This document shows, in pieces, positions 42,225 to 52,032 of a DNA stretch of 64,000 bases (its first letter is position 1; each line of letters begins with the position of its first letter). The notes under the pieces are model-generated. The model worked only from the letters and a program-made list of their open reading frames with translations, was not told the DNA's origin and searched no databases. The stretch comes from Oikopleura dioica (taxonomy: Eukaryota; Chordata; Appendicularia; Copelata; Oikopleuridae), in NCBI GenBank assembly GCA_907165135.1, contig OU015568.1, positions 5,898,501 to 5,962,500 of the forward strand, written 5' to 3'. A program made the position numbers and the translations under genes.

Positions 42225-42721
42225 CAGTTTATCTGAAGGACGGCAATCGCGATTTGCACCTTGTAAAAAATTCTTCTTTGTCTTCTTTCAACAATTTGAA
42301 ACTTTCTTTCGCCCTTCTCAACTTTTTAGACAATAAGAAAATCGTCCTCAAGGGCTCGGCAACCTGTGTTGAAATCCTGAGTCAGGGTCTGAAAGAGCTG
42401 AAATGGCAAGCTGCGCAGCGGCTTTTTTGCGACTTTGTTCCTCAAAAAGCCGCGGTGCGGCTTTCCATTTCAGCATTTTCAGACCCTGACTCAGGTTTTC
42501 TACACAGGTTGCCGAGCCCAGTCGATAATATTTTCTTCAAAAACGCCTGTCTAAAAATGATCATCATCAGAATTCTCAAAAGCCCCATTATGTTCAAAGA
42601 ACTTCTGAATGTGTATGATTTATGTAAGAGAAAAAAAACGGGGCAACAAGAAAAAGTCCGAAATTATCACAGACTGACCCAGTTACGTGAATATTTTAAC
42701 ACGGCCACATCATCGGAGTAA
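42225..42721 (+). CDS. Open frame interrupted or extended by a palindromic element, unknown product
   Basis: After TTTTTTTCAG at 42225 an open frame reads YLKDGNRDLHLVKNSSLSSF ... FLDNKKIVLK, then through a complete CCTGAGTCAGG element (42352-42519, 168 bases, a multiple of three without stops), then VDNIFFKNACLK ... VRNYHRLTQLREYFNTATSS to a stop at 42721. If the element is removed as a GC-AG intron (42354-42521) the flanking codons join in frame as K-V-D. The element-derived 56 codons look non-natural as protein. An upstream exon was not found. The function is unknown. Confidence 0.45.
42352..42519. mobile_element. CCTGAGTCAGG palindromic element, copy 20 (inside a reading frame)
   Basis: Best-preserved copy: exact ends GGGCTCGGCAACCTGTGTTG and CTACACAGGTTGCCGAGCCC, cores CCTGAGTCAGG/CCTGACTCAGG, inner arms GTCTGAAAGAGCTGAAATGG / CCATTTCAGCATTTTCAGAC, and a GCGGC hairpin centre. 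Confidence 0.95.
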
Positions 42722-42889
42722 ACTTCTATCTAAGAATAAATTTGCTTCTATTTTTGAACCGTCTATATTTTTCACGACGCGAAATTAAAGATTAGGTAAT
42801 TTCGCTTTGAGCTTTATAAAGGTAACTTTCAGACCGTAATTTTGGGTAAAAACAAAATATGGGGGTACCCTTACTGATCCCCATTTTGG

Positions 42890-43205
42890 TTCATTTGATG
42901 CCTTGTTCACCCTTTTACTTCTTGCATTTGGCCCCTTGTTCATCCTTGGGCCACGTAGCCTTTCTATTCAAGCGACCACGGACTGGGGTCGGCAATGTGT
43001 ACAGAAAACCTGAGTCAGGATTCTGAAAAAGCGTTGAAAAAAGTCGCAACGCATTTTCAGAACCCTGACTTTTGTGCAGGTTGCCGACCCCTGTCCGTGG
43101 TCGCTTGAATAGAAAGGCTACGTGGCCTTAGAATGAACAAGGGGCCAAATGCAGGAAGTAAGAGGATAAACAAGGCTTCATTTGCCTCAAATAAAGGATC
43201 AACCT
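42890..43205. mobile_element. Composite inverted repeat containing a CCTGAGTCAGG element, copy 21
   Basis: The core (42983-43093, ends ACTGGGGTCGGCAATGTG and GTGCAGGTTGCCGACCCCTG) is flanked by further inverted arms of about 95 bases: GGCCACGTAGCCTTTCTATT / AATAGAAAGGCTACGTGGCC and AAATGGCC...: CATTTGGCCCCTTGTTCAT / ATGAACAAGGGGCCAAATG. So either the family can be longer or one element inserted in the centre of another. Confidence 0.85.
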
Positions 43206-43214
43206 AAAGGATGC

Positions 43215-44040
43215 CCGTATTTTAGTTTCTAAGAGTTTGCTCGCTCTCTTCCATGATATCAACTAGTGGAAAAAAGCCTAGTTTGCACCCTAGAACAAGT
43301 TAGAGTTCATTTCTCGCGCTTGTTTCGAAATCCGGTGGACAATCGCTTGTCCAGCAATTTCAGCCGGAGAGGAAATTCACCAAAGTGGCTGGAGTAAAAC
43401 TCAAGATCTGATTCCCATTTGGCTCGCGCGCGCCTGAGCCACTCGAATCCGCGCGGCTCAAAATACACTGACCACTCGCTTTTTTTGCGCGTTTCTAATC
43501 AATTCACGGATAATCGCGCATTTGGAACACGTTGAGCTGGATTTCCCTAACGCCGGAACCGCATTTCGCCCGGAAGATCAACCAGCCGGATGGAAGAAAA
43601 AATTCAAAATCATAAATTCATTTTTTGAACCAACCGCGACGAAGTCAAATTTGATTGAACTTGCATTTCAATTTGAGCTCTGGAATTTTAGTAAAAAAAA
43701 CTGAGTCAGGCTCTGAAAATTTTACGAGATTTTTTCCAAAATAATCCAAAACAAGAACTCTTGAATTTCCTCTTCGCTCGCCTGAATGTCTCCAGCTCCA
43801 GTTGGATCAATTAAAAAACGGAAAGAGAAAGAAACCGAGCATGTGTGAAGTGGGCAAGTTTTCTTTCTTTCGCTTTGGCGGCCGGTGACCGACGCGGAAT
43901 ATCATCTCAAAGATGAGCGGAATCGAATTGGCCCTTGCTCAGACGAACTTCCGATCAGAGGCGCCTGGTCGAGAACTTCTAGCGATCTTGTTCATAATAC
44001 AAGAAAGCAAAAAACTCTTTTGATTAAATTTATTCGTAAA
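43215..44040. other. No gene recognised
   Basis: No convincing exon. A lone CTGAGTCAGG near 43703 with GCTCTGAAAA is a fragment of the palindromic family. A possible 3' exon of the secreted-peptide gene (GSSSEQGPIRFRSSLR) near 43905-43980 on the minus strand could not be joined in frame. Confidence 0.45.
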
Positions 44041-44067
44041 TCTTTCAATAACAGGGCTGCTAAGTCA

Positions 44068-44174
44068 GGCTCGGCAATCTGTGTGGAAAACCTTCAGTCA
44101 GGATTTGAAAGAAACCTTAGTAAGAAGCTTTTTCAAATCCTGACTCAGGTTTTTTTACACAGGTTGTCGAGCCC
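44068..44174. mobile_element. CCTGAGTCAGG palindromic element, copy 22
   Basis: Ends GGCTCGGCAATCTGTGTGG and ACACAGGTTGTCGAGCCC, cores CTTCAGTCAGG and CCTGACTCAGG, inner GATTTGAAAGAA / TTTTTCAAATCC. It lies directly downstream of the donor-like GTAACA of the secreted-peptide exon. Confidence 0.85.
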
Positions 44175-44198
44175 AGTCGTCAGGGAAGGCTTCACTTG

Positions 44199-44393
44199 TT
44201 ACCATCTTTTATCATTTTGATCATGCGCATGGAATGAATTGATGTACCGGGCAATCGGACTTTCCTGGTAGGAAATCATCTTCGAGTAGTCAGGTCGAGT
44301 TGTCTCCGCTCTGAGCCGATCAGCGAGCAGTTTGGCCGGGTCAGAAAAAGCAGAGCCAGTAAGAAAGAGAACAATAAGAAAAATCATTTCCAA
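44199..44393 (-). CDS. Small secreted peptide precursor, first exon (tentative)
   Basis: Starts with a good signal peptide (MEMIFLIVLFLTGSAFS) followed by a short polar chain (DPAKLLADRLRAETTRPDYS ... NDKR) and then TG/GTAACA, a likely donor, or a stop if unspliced. A regulatory peptide or a small matrix protein is possible. No similarity recognised. Confidence 0.42.
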   Translation of the reverse strand: MEMIFLIVLFLTGSAFSDPAKLLADRLRAETTRPDYSKMISYQESPIARYINSFHAHDQNDKRW

Positions 44394-44905
44394 GTTATGA
44401 TGAATCTATAGTTGCTTCTTTGAGAGTTGAATTCCAGCTTTTATTGGAATATTTTCGGCCCGTGAAATATGGCTGGGCTTTTCGTTGATTCTGCTTTTCA
44501 TGATTTATTGATAAAAAAGTCTATTTTCTGCATTGTCGTTCTTACTGTACCTGAATACGGTATTCGAAATGAAGACTCGCCGAAAAATAGGTCAAGCCAA
44601 TTAGTAATTTATTAGTCGAAATAGTATATTTCTTATTTTGCTTAACTGTTTTATTAAGGATGGCATTATGGCAATAAAGATGATAATCTTATTCCAAAAA
44701 GTGTTTAATTCCATCTCTAGAAACTGTCCATTCTCGTCGGTCTTCCAGCAAGAAAAAAAGTGTTGTTTTCCAAACCGCGCTCCTCCGGAAGAGCGCCCCG
44801 CCCGGCCAATCACGAACCGCGCACCCTGTCGATGACCTCAACCAAGTAACAATTTTCTCGAACGCCAAAACTTCTCTTTTTCTCAAAACAAAAAATTCAA
44901 GAGCT
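44394..44905. other. Intergenic between divergent genes
   Basis: No gene recognised in about 500 bases; it must hold the promoters of the secreted-peptide gene (-) and of the TMEM17 train (+). CCAAT appears near 44800. Confidence 0.4.
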
Positions 44906-44909
44906 GAAA

Positions 44910-45848
44910 ATGGAAGAACTGACGAGAGAGAACTCATCGACGAATCTGCTGCCGGAAAATGTGTCGAATATGCTCGAAGGGACGATGAATAAAGCTTCGA
45001 AAACACTTTTTGGAAATGTCGAGACGAAGAAATCTTATCACATCTACGATAACACCCTCAGTTCGCTTCCGGTCAACAAGAGTCAATCTTCGCTCAGCTT
45101 GCAGGTTCGATTCTTATCAATTAAACAAGTTGTTACAGTATCTATAAATAAAACTTTATCTAAATCTATAAAGATCGCTCTTCCCCGATCTTTCTTTTGA
45201 TAAACTAAAATCTTCAGATGATGCTCTACTTCGACGCAATCTTCTTCATCGTCTGGTCCATCGCCAGTATCGTCACCATCATCCGCCGTGGCCAAGGTAA
45301 GAACGTCTTGATTTGCTTCAACAACCCTGACCACATATTCAGGCGAAGGTTACCCTGATGGCTACCTAAACAGCGCTTGGTACGTCATTCTCATCGCCGC
45401 CTGTGCGCTCTTCTTCATCATCAACCCTGCTCGAATCTACCTCGGCTACATGGCGAATGTCACAGAATCCCTTCCTCACATTGCCAGCTTTCTCTTCCTT
45501 TCAATTTTCCCAACAGTCGTCGTGGCACTCATTACTTTCGTTCCAAACTTCTTCCCGAGCTCGATTTGTAAGGTCGGGGATGATGGCTTGATCGATGATT
45601 TGAGATGCAGACCGTGGGGAAATACTGTTGCTCAAGGAATACAGGTAAGAAGGGGCCTTTCCTACACCTCAGAATCGTCCTCTTTTATCATAAACTTCCA
45701 GGTTTCGTTCATCCTCGCCGAAGTAGTCCTCTCCTACCGCGCTGGGCGGCGAATGTCCCAGCATCGCGAAGAGACAGCTGATTTGTACCGCTTCATGGAC
45801 GTTACCAAAATGGATCCTTTACTGCCAGACTCAAAGAAATTCCACTGA
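44910..45848 (+). CDS. TMEM17: Transmembrane protein 17, ciliary transition zone
   Basis: TMEM17 is a four-pass protein of the MKS/transition-zone complex that gates entry to cilia. Exons 44910-45104, 45218-45296, 45343-45644, 45702-45848, GT-AG and in phase. After a polar N-terminus, four membrane segments are visible: LYFDAIFFIVWSIASIVTII, AWYVILIAACALFFIINPAR, HIASFLFLSIFPTVVVALIT and VSFILAEVVLSY. The best family marker is RIYLGYMANVTESLPHIASF between segments two and three (LYLGYxGNLxExVPxLAGF in relatives). The stop lies 81 bases before NFS1 on the same strand, suggesting one transcription unit. Confidence 0.82.
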
Positions 45849-45915
45849 ATTCTCTTTTTTCTTTATTTTTTTACATCAATTAAAACTTTTCTTTTTTAAA
45901 ATTGGCTTTCAATAT

Positions 45916-45929
45916 CCCCTTTTAGAAAA
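45916..45929 (+). promoter_or_regulatory. Candidate trans-splice acceptor before NFS1
   Basis: CCCCTTTTAG ends four bases before the NFS1 ATG, with an upstream T-rich tract and only 81 bases to the preceding stop. This is the arrangement of spliced-leader acceptors in larvacean operons. Inferred; no cDNA. Confidence 0.5.
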
Positions 45930-47615
45930 ATGATTAGATCAGGAATCGCCATTATCGGGCGGCGAACAGCTGCTGCTCTCACAGGTAACCCTTAATCCCT
46001 CCCTGAGCGGCTCCATCCGTATTTCTAGAGGCCGACATGGCTGCCTCCGTGAAAAACGCCTCAAACTTCAAATCCCGCCTCGTCGAGCCATCCGACCAGC
46101 GTGATTTCCGACCAATTTACCTCGACGCCGCAGCTACTACTCCTCTTGACCCGCGCGTATTCGACAAGATGCTTCCCTACCTGACGTCTTATTATGGGAA
46201 TCCACACAGTGTCTCGCACGCCTATGGTTGGCAATCTGAAGCAGCTGTTGAGCAAGCTCGAGAACAGGTAAAAGAACGGGTCAATTAACAATCGAAGAAA
46301 TGCCTTCAGATCGCTTCTTTAATCAACGCGGATCCTCGAGAAATCATTTTCACGAGCGGCGCGACCGAGTCGAACAACATCGCGGTCAAAGGCTACTCCC
46401 GTTTCTACAAAAAGAAGATGAACCACATAATCACCTCTCAAATCGAGCACAAATGCGTTCTGGACTCCTGCCGGCAGCTAGAACTCAACGAAGGATTTGA
46501 AATCACCTATTTGAAGCCACAAGAAAACGGGCGAATTAATTTGGAAGAGCTGGAAGCGGCGTTTAGGCCCGACACGGGCTTAGTTTCCATAATGGCGGTT
46601 AATAACGAAATTGGAGTAATGCAGGACGTCGAGGCGATTGGTAAACTGTGCAGAAAGAACAAAATTAGGTTTCATACTGATGCGGCGCAAGCGATTGGCA
46701 AGACTCCTATCGATGTCAAGGTGAGAGTACCCTTCAATGAAGCGTCCCTTCATAATTTTGGGTGATTGGGAATATAACAAACCCCCTGTTTCGAAGAAGG
46801 ACCCTTATCCATCCCCCCATCATATTTGTACCTAACAAACTTCTTTCAGAAAATGAACATTGATTTAATGTCCCTTTCGGGTCATAAAATCTACGGACCC
46901 AAAGGAATCGGCGCTTTGTATGTCTCTAGAAAGCCTCGCGTTCGACTTGATCCAATCATCAGCGGTGGTGGTACGTATTTATCAGCTCTTTTTGACTATT
47001 AACCGTTTATTCTAGGTCAGGAGCGAGGGCTGAGATCAGGAACTCTTCCTCACAATCTCGCGATCGGCCTCGGAGAAGCTTGCCGAATCGCTCAACAAGA
47101 AATGGCAGCAGATGCCGAGCACTGTCGAAAGCTAAACGAGCGATTCCGGGAACGAATCAGCTCCCTCTCTCACGTCACATTCAACGGCGATGAAGAAGGA
47201 GGAATGAGCAACATTCTCAATCTCTCTTTCGCGGCGGTCGAGGGCGAGTCGCTTTTGATGTCCATGTCTGGCGTCGCTCTTTCGTCAGGATCTGCGTGTA
47301 CTTCTGCTTCTTTGGAACCTTCCTATGTTCTCAGAGGTGAAAAAAACTACTTCCTCCATTTCAGAAACGCGGCTTTTTGATTCCCAATCAAAGATCCTTT
47401 TAAAGACATAATTTTAAGCCATTGGAAGTGATGTCGATCTAGCGCACAGTTCAATCCGCTTCGGACTCGGCCGATTCACCACTGAAGAAGAAGTCGACTA
47501 CACCGCGGACAAACTTGTAGAGCACGTGAACAGACTGCGCGATCTTTCGCCCCTCTGGGACATGTTACAGGAGGGCATCGATTTGAAGTCGATCCAGTGG
47601 GGATCCCACCACTAG
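45930..47615 (+). CDS. NFS1: Cysteine desulfurase, mitochondrial
   Basis: PLP enzyme that takes sulfur from cysteine for Fe-S cluster assembly and tRNA thiolation, in mitochondria. Exons 45930-45984, 46029-46267, 46310-46720, 46850-46970, 47016-47336, 47419-47615. A short basic N-terminus ([17 protein letters not shown]) suits a mitochondrial presequence. Seen: [28 protein letters not shown], the PLP-binding [10 protein letters not shown] and [14 protein letters not shown] (Schiff-base Lys), [14 protein letters not shown], the catalytic-Cys loop [17 protein letters not shown], and the conserved end IQWGSHH. Full length (about 445 residues). Middle gene of a same-strand train. Confidence 0.95.
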
Positions 47616-47794
47616 TCAAGCCGTAGTTCCTTCTTCAGTTCCTCCTCCCTGCTTTTTGACGCTTTTCTTCTTAACCTACGCACCTTTTCTAGGAGCCCCT
47701 TTTCCTGATCATCCATTCAAACTTTAATTATCATAAAAAAACTCACATGCTAGATTCAGATTAGCAAATCCTAATCTTTCACCTCTTCATTCTC

Positions 47795-47816
47795 CTTCCT
47801 TTTCAGATTTATAAGA
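47795..47816 (+). promoter_or_regulatory. Candidate trans-splice acceptor before EF-Tu
   Basis: CTCCTTCCTTTTCAG is a strong polypyrimidine-AG signal 10 bases before the ATG with no upstream exon in sight. It fits a spliced-leader acceptor or the end of a 5' UTR intron. Confidence 0.5.
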
Positions 47817-49476
47817 ATGTACGGACTTCGCCAAACCGGCCGAACCCTCCAGCTGATCAATTTGACCACACAGCGATCGTTGAGCTTCACTTGTTCGCTC
47901 AACAAGGAGACCTTCGTCCGGGACAAGCCCCATGTTAACATCGGAACCGTCGGACACGTTGATCACGGAAAGACTACTCTCACTGCCGCCATTACTAAAG
48001 CGATGGCTGAAGCGTTTCCCGAAATCAACTCTTTCAAAGATTACAAAGGTACTTCTTCACTAGAAGTTCGACCCTAACCATCAATTCTAGCTATCGACAA
48101 TGCCCCTGAAGAACAGAAGCGAGGCATCACTATCAACGCGTCCCACGTCGAGTACTCCACCACCAATCGTCATTACAGCCACGTTGATTGCCCTGGCCAC
48201 GCTGATTACATTAAAAACATGATTTCCGGCACTTCAACTATGGATGGCGGTATTTTGGTTATTTCAGCTGCTGATGGTGTTATGCCACAGACACGAGAAC
48301 ATATTGTTTTGGCCAAACAAATTGGAGTTAAACATTTAGTAGGTACGCTCCTTATTCTGGGTCACTTATCGAAAGCTTCAACTGAATGTATTCTTTAGTT
48401 TTTATCAACAAATGTGATACCGTGGACGAAGAAATGATTGAACTTGTCGAAATGGAAATCAGAGAAGAATTAACTGCCTGTGGCTTTGACGGTGATAATG
48501 CTTCAGTTATTCCAGGCTCGGCCCTTTGTGAAATCGAAAATAAACAGCCTGAACTTGGACGGGAAGCTATTCTTAAACTCATGGAAGGTAAAACTCTCTC
48601 CCCTCTTGCTCCTTCTTAATCCCTCTTCTTAGCCGTTGACAACGACATTCCAGTGCCAGAGCGAAACTTGGACGAGCCACTTTTGATGCCAATCGAGAAT
48701 CTTTACAAAATCCCTGGCCGAGGAACCGTCATCACTGGCAACGTCGAGCGCGGTGTTGCCAACAAGGGCGACAAGGTAAGACAACAGCGCGTGAACAAGG
48801 GTTGAGGATCTTTTAAGGTCGAAATTATTGGTTATGGCAAGCACTTCAAGGCTCAGATCAACGGAATGGAAACTTATTTGAAGACTTTGGACCGATTGGA
48901 GCCCGGAGATAACGCTGGTGTTCTCGTCAAAGGTATTCCTTCGTCTTTTAGCAAAACTATAACCTTCTTCGATAGGTGTGAACCGAGAGCAGCTGAGAAG
49001 AGGAATGGCGATCGTCTCCCCTGGCTCAGTCAAACCAGCGTTGAAAGTTGAAGCGAACATTTACATTCTCACCGATGAGGTATCCTTTCACCCCTTTTCG
49101 ACCGTCCTTGTTAACCCCCTTTTCTCAGGAAGGAGGCACTGGAAAGCCACTGAAACACATGGGCCAGAACATGATCTTCTGCCGAACCTTTGACTGCATG
49201 GCGGCGACGATGTACAAGGACGAAAAGGACCGAATCCTCCCCGGCGAGAACGGACTCATGAACTTTGTTTTCCGAGTCCCAATGGTTATTGAAGAAGGAG
49301 ACCGGTAAGAGTCACCAATTACTCACCCTTGGGTATTCTTTTTTGTTAGATTTACTGTTCGATCTGGAAAGACAACCGTTGGAACCGGAATCGTAACGAA
49401 GGTTTACGACGAATTGACCGAAAAGCAAGTCGCTGAATGGTTCGACACGAAAGCTAGTATGAAGAAGCCACTCTAA
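47817..49476 (+). CDS. TUFM: Elongation factor Tu, mitochondrial
   Basis: GTPase that delivers aminoacyl-tRNA to mitochondrial ribosomes. Exons 47817-48048, 48091-48342, 48399-48597, 48633-48775, 48818-48932, 48976-49079, 49129-49304, 49350-49476, GT-AG. N-terminal presequence about residues 1-35. G1 is [10 protein letters not shown]3 DCPGHADY, G4 is NKCD, G5 GSAL; EF-Tu hallmarks [25 protein letters not shown] and a C-terminal GTGIVTKV are present. About 440 residues, full length. Eight small exons. Downstream, a poly(A) signal AATATAATT/AATAAA-like region precedes the convergent thioredoxin-ZP gene. Confidence 0.95.
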
Positions 49477-49622
49477 GTATTTAGCGCTTTTTGTTACTGT
49501 TACTGCGCTGTTACTTTTGATCTGGCATTTGAAATGTTTCCAAAATTAAGTTATTAAAATATAATTTCAAAAACAAGCAATACAACTGTGTGTATTTACA
49601 AGAGCGTTTATTCAAAAAGTAC

Positions 49623-51667
49623 TTAGTGAATGGACTTGTATCCTTCAGGACAAATGTCAGGAATTCCACAGGAACCGAACAATCTGTCAGCTTTCAGGCA
49701 GAGTGTGATTGAGCATTGAAGGTAGAGCTCGAAGGTCGACTCGATTTTGTCGAAGGTGAACGACTCGTAGCTTTTTTGGCTTTCAACTTTTTGATTTACT
49801 GGGAAGTCTTAATTGGCAGTTGTCAATTAAGAAGCAATTTGCATTTATTTTGAAAATAAAAACTATAATTGGTCATGAACAAATCACAATGTGTATTTTT
49901 AGTGTGAATACAGAGCGATGCATGAAATAATTTAATTTTAGACCAATCAGACTCTAGAATTTTCCGCAGCTTTTATAAGCAAATCAAAGCCCTGCCTAAA
50001 ATCTATCATTTTCGAAGAATACGGTTCGGCTGAATGCATCTCCGTCTTTGCCAAGTCCGACAAGCAGCCATCCTTGATCACCATGAAGTCTTTCTCACTC
50101 TCCTGGCTTGAAATCGTGCACTGTTCAACAAAAAATTCAACCGGGAAGCTTGAATCAAACTCTTCCCTCCACTCTACTCGTGCGTTGACTCGATCACCGA
50201 TCAGCAGATTTGCTGCGTCGATTTCAGTCTCGTAAGAAGAACTTTTGTAGAATTTGATCCCGAAGGTTTGGTCCCAATTCACGAATTTTTCGATGTTGGA
50301 ATTGACGATGTTGGTTGTGACGGAATACTTTGATCTGTCAGTAGTAGTGGAAGACGTATAAAAGCAATTAAACCCAAACTCGGACGAAAAATCATTCGCG
50401 AAGAAGATTCTAGCGCCGGCCATCGTCTTCTTCGTAAAATGAAACACCTGCGAAAACTTGATCAAAAGTCCTTCATCCACTTCCGAAGACTCCGCTGTCA
50501 TTCCGCACTGCCCGAGCTTGATGGAAAAAGAAATGCCGGATTTTTCCTCGTCGTAGGAAATGATCGGATCGCAATTTTCTTCGGAGAAATTGAGGAGTTC
50601 GCTGATGTCACTCGCGATGAGCTCGGGATCGTTGAATGCGTCCAAGCGGATGAAGCCTTCCATTCGGTCGGACTTGCACTAGAATCTTTAATTGAAGAGC
50701 TCTCCCCTTTCTGGTCTTTTCATTACCTCAAGTTTCAAGCAATCCGGATTGGCAATAACACACGATTTCTTCGAATCATCATGTGCCCAGCAACCAGTCT
50801 TGTCCTGATCCACCGTCGCGTCGTAGAATGAATACGAGCTCAGGCATTCATTCGATTTGGAACTTCCCACAGCGGAAGTGTGAGCGATTGCCAACGACTC
50901 CTGAAAAGTTCCATCTCCGCGGGCAATGTCGATTTCTCTCTTTTGCATCGGCTTCTTGTCGATCATCACGTCGATGACGTCGATCAGTTCGGTCCGGTTC
51001 AGAGCGCCTAGAATTTCTGAATCGGGAATTAACTTACCGCCGCGGTGGAAGTGCAGCGCTGGGTACGCGTGGACCCCAAGTTCGTTGCACTTTTCTTCGT
51101 AAAATGAACAGTCGAAAGTTGCAACTAAAAATTTCTCAACAAAAAGAGAGAAAATTCGATGTTACATTGAATATCATCTCCCCAAATCTTCTCCCTTCCC
51201 AAATCGACCAAATCTTCCGTCATTTTCGAGCAGGGCGCTTCGCACCAGTCAACATGAAAGCTGACAACTGACAGTTTCGGCTCTTCGACAAACAGGTCGA
51301 AAGTATTTTCCGAGATGGGAATGACGACGTCTTCTGGCGCCGGTCCAGTCGCATCGAGCAGAAATTTTTTTAGTTCAAAAACTGACCTGTCAAGAAGATC
51401 CGGAAAATCGGCGTAGTGCTCGTCGTTTTTGTAAAGAATGATTTTCGGAAATTTCGTGATTCCTAGGTTTCCGCAGAAGATCGCTTTTTCCATGCAGTTG
51501 ATTGTCTCTAGCTCGATTTTACTGTCCGTTACTCTACGAAGCTCTTTCCAGACGTCATTCAATCTGTAGCAAGGGCCGCACCAGGGCGTTCCAAATCTCA
51601 CGAGCTTAAAAACGTCCTCTGCGTTGGCCAAAAGGGCAAAAGGGCCGAAAAAAGGCAAAAGTTTCAT
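49623..51667 (-). CDS. Secreted thioredoxin-repeat plus ZP-domain protein
   Basis: Exons 51667-51166, 51124-51038, 51007-50727, 50678-about 49998, 49786-49623. A signal peptide (MKLLPFFGPFALLANA) precedes a thioredoxin domain with active site WCGPC, a second with WCEAPC, whose later part (FATFDCSFYEEKCNELGVHA, YPALHFHRGG) is typical of PDI-like folds. After a cysteine-containing linker a zona-pellucida domain follows: CGMTAESSEVDEG, then CTISSQESEKDF, MVIKDGCLSD, and in the last exon FTFDKIESTFELYLQCSITL C and SCGIPDICPEGY. No membrane anchor or furin site was seen. Joining all exons in phase supports one gene; the last intron fits as GG-AG (or GC-AG) rather than GT-AG. ZP domains polymerise matrix proteins; the thioredoxin part could serve disulfide bonding. 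The fusion is unusual. Confidence 0.78.
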
Positions 51668-52032
51668 TTTCGATTTTTCTTGGTAATGAAAGAAAAAAGC
51701 CTTGAACACGGCAAATATGGGCGAAAAAAGCGCCGCCTCCTCAAGTGGCGAGTTTTGGTGAAACGTGTGGTTGAGCACCAAATAAGCGCCTTGGCTCACG
51801 TTGATGGGGAGATAATTATATTTGCGTGTTTTGACCAATAATTTCCGCGTGTCTTAATGCTTCCTTGATGTGCGTGTCACAAGCTGCAGTATCATAAGAT
51901 TGCTCTTTTTTTTCGAAAACTTTGTAAAAAAAGTCAATTTTGATGTTCTCATTTATTCTGATAAAATCAAGAAGATATTTTAAAAAACAGTTTTATAATT
52001 GTACAGTTGTCAAGACATGGGCTGTCGATAAT

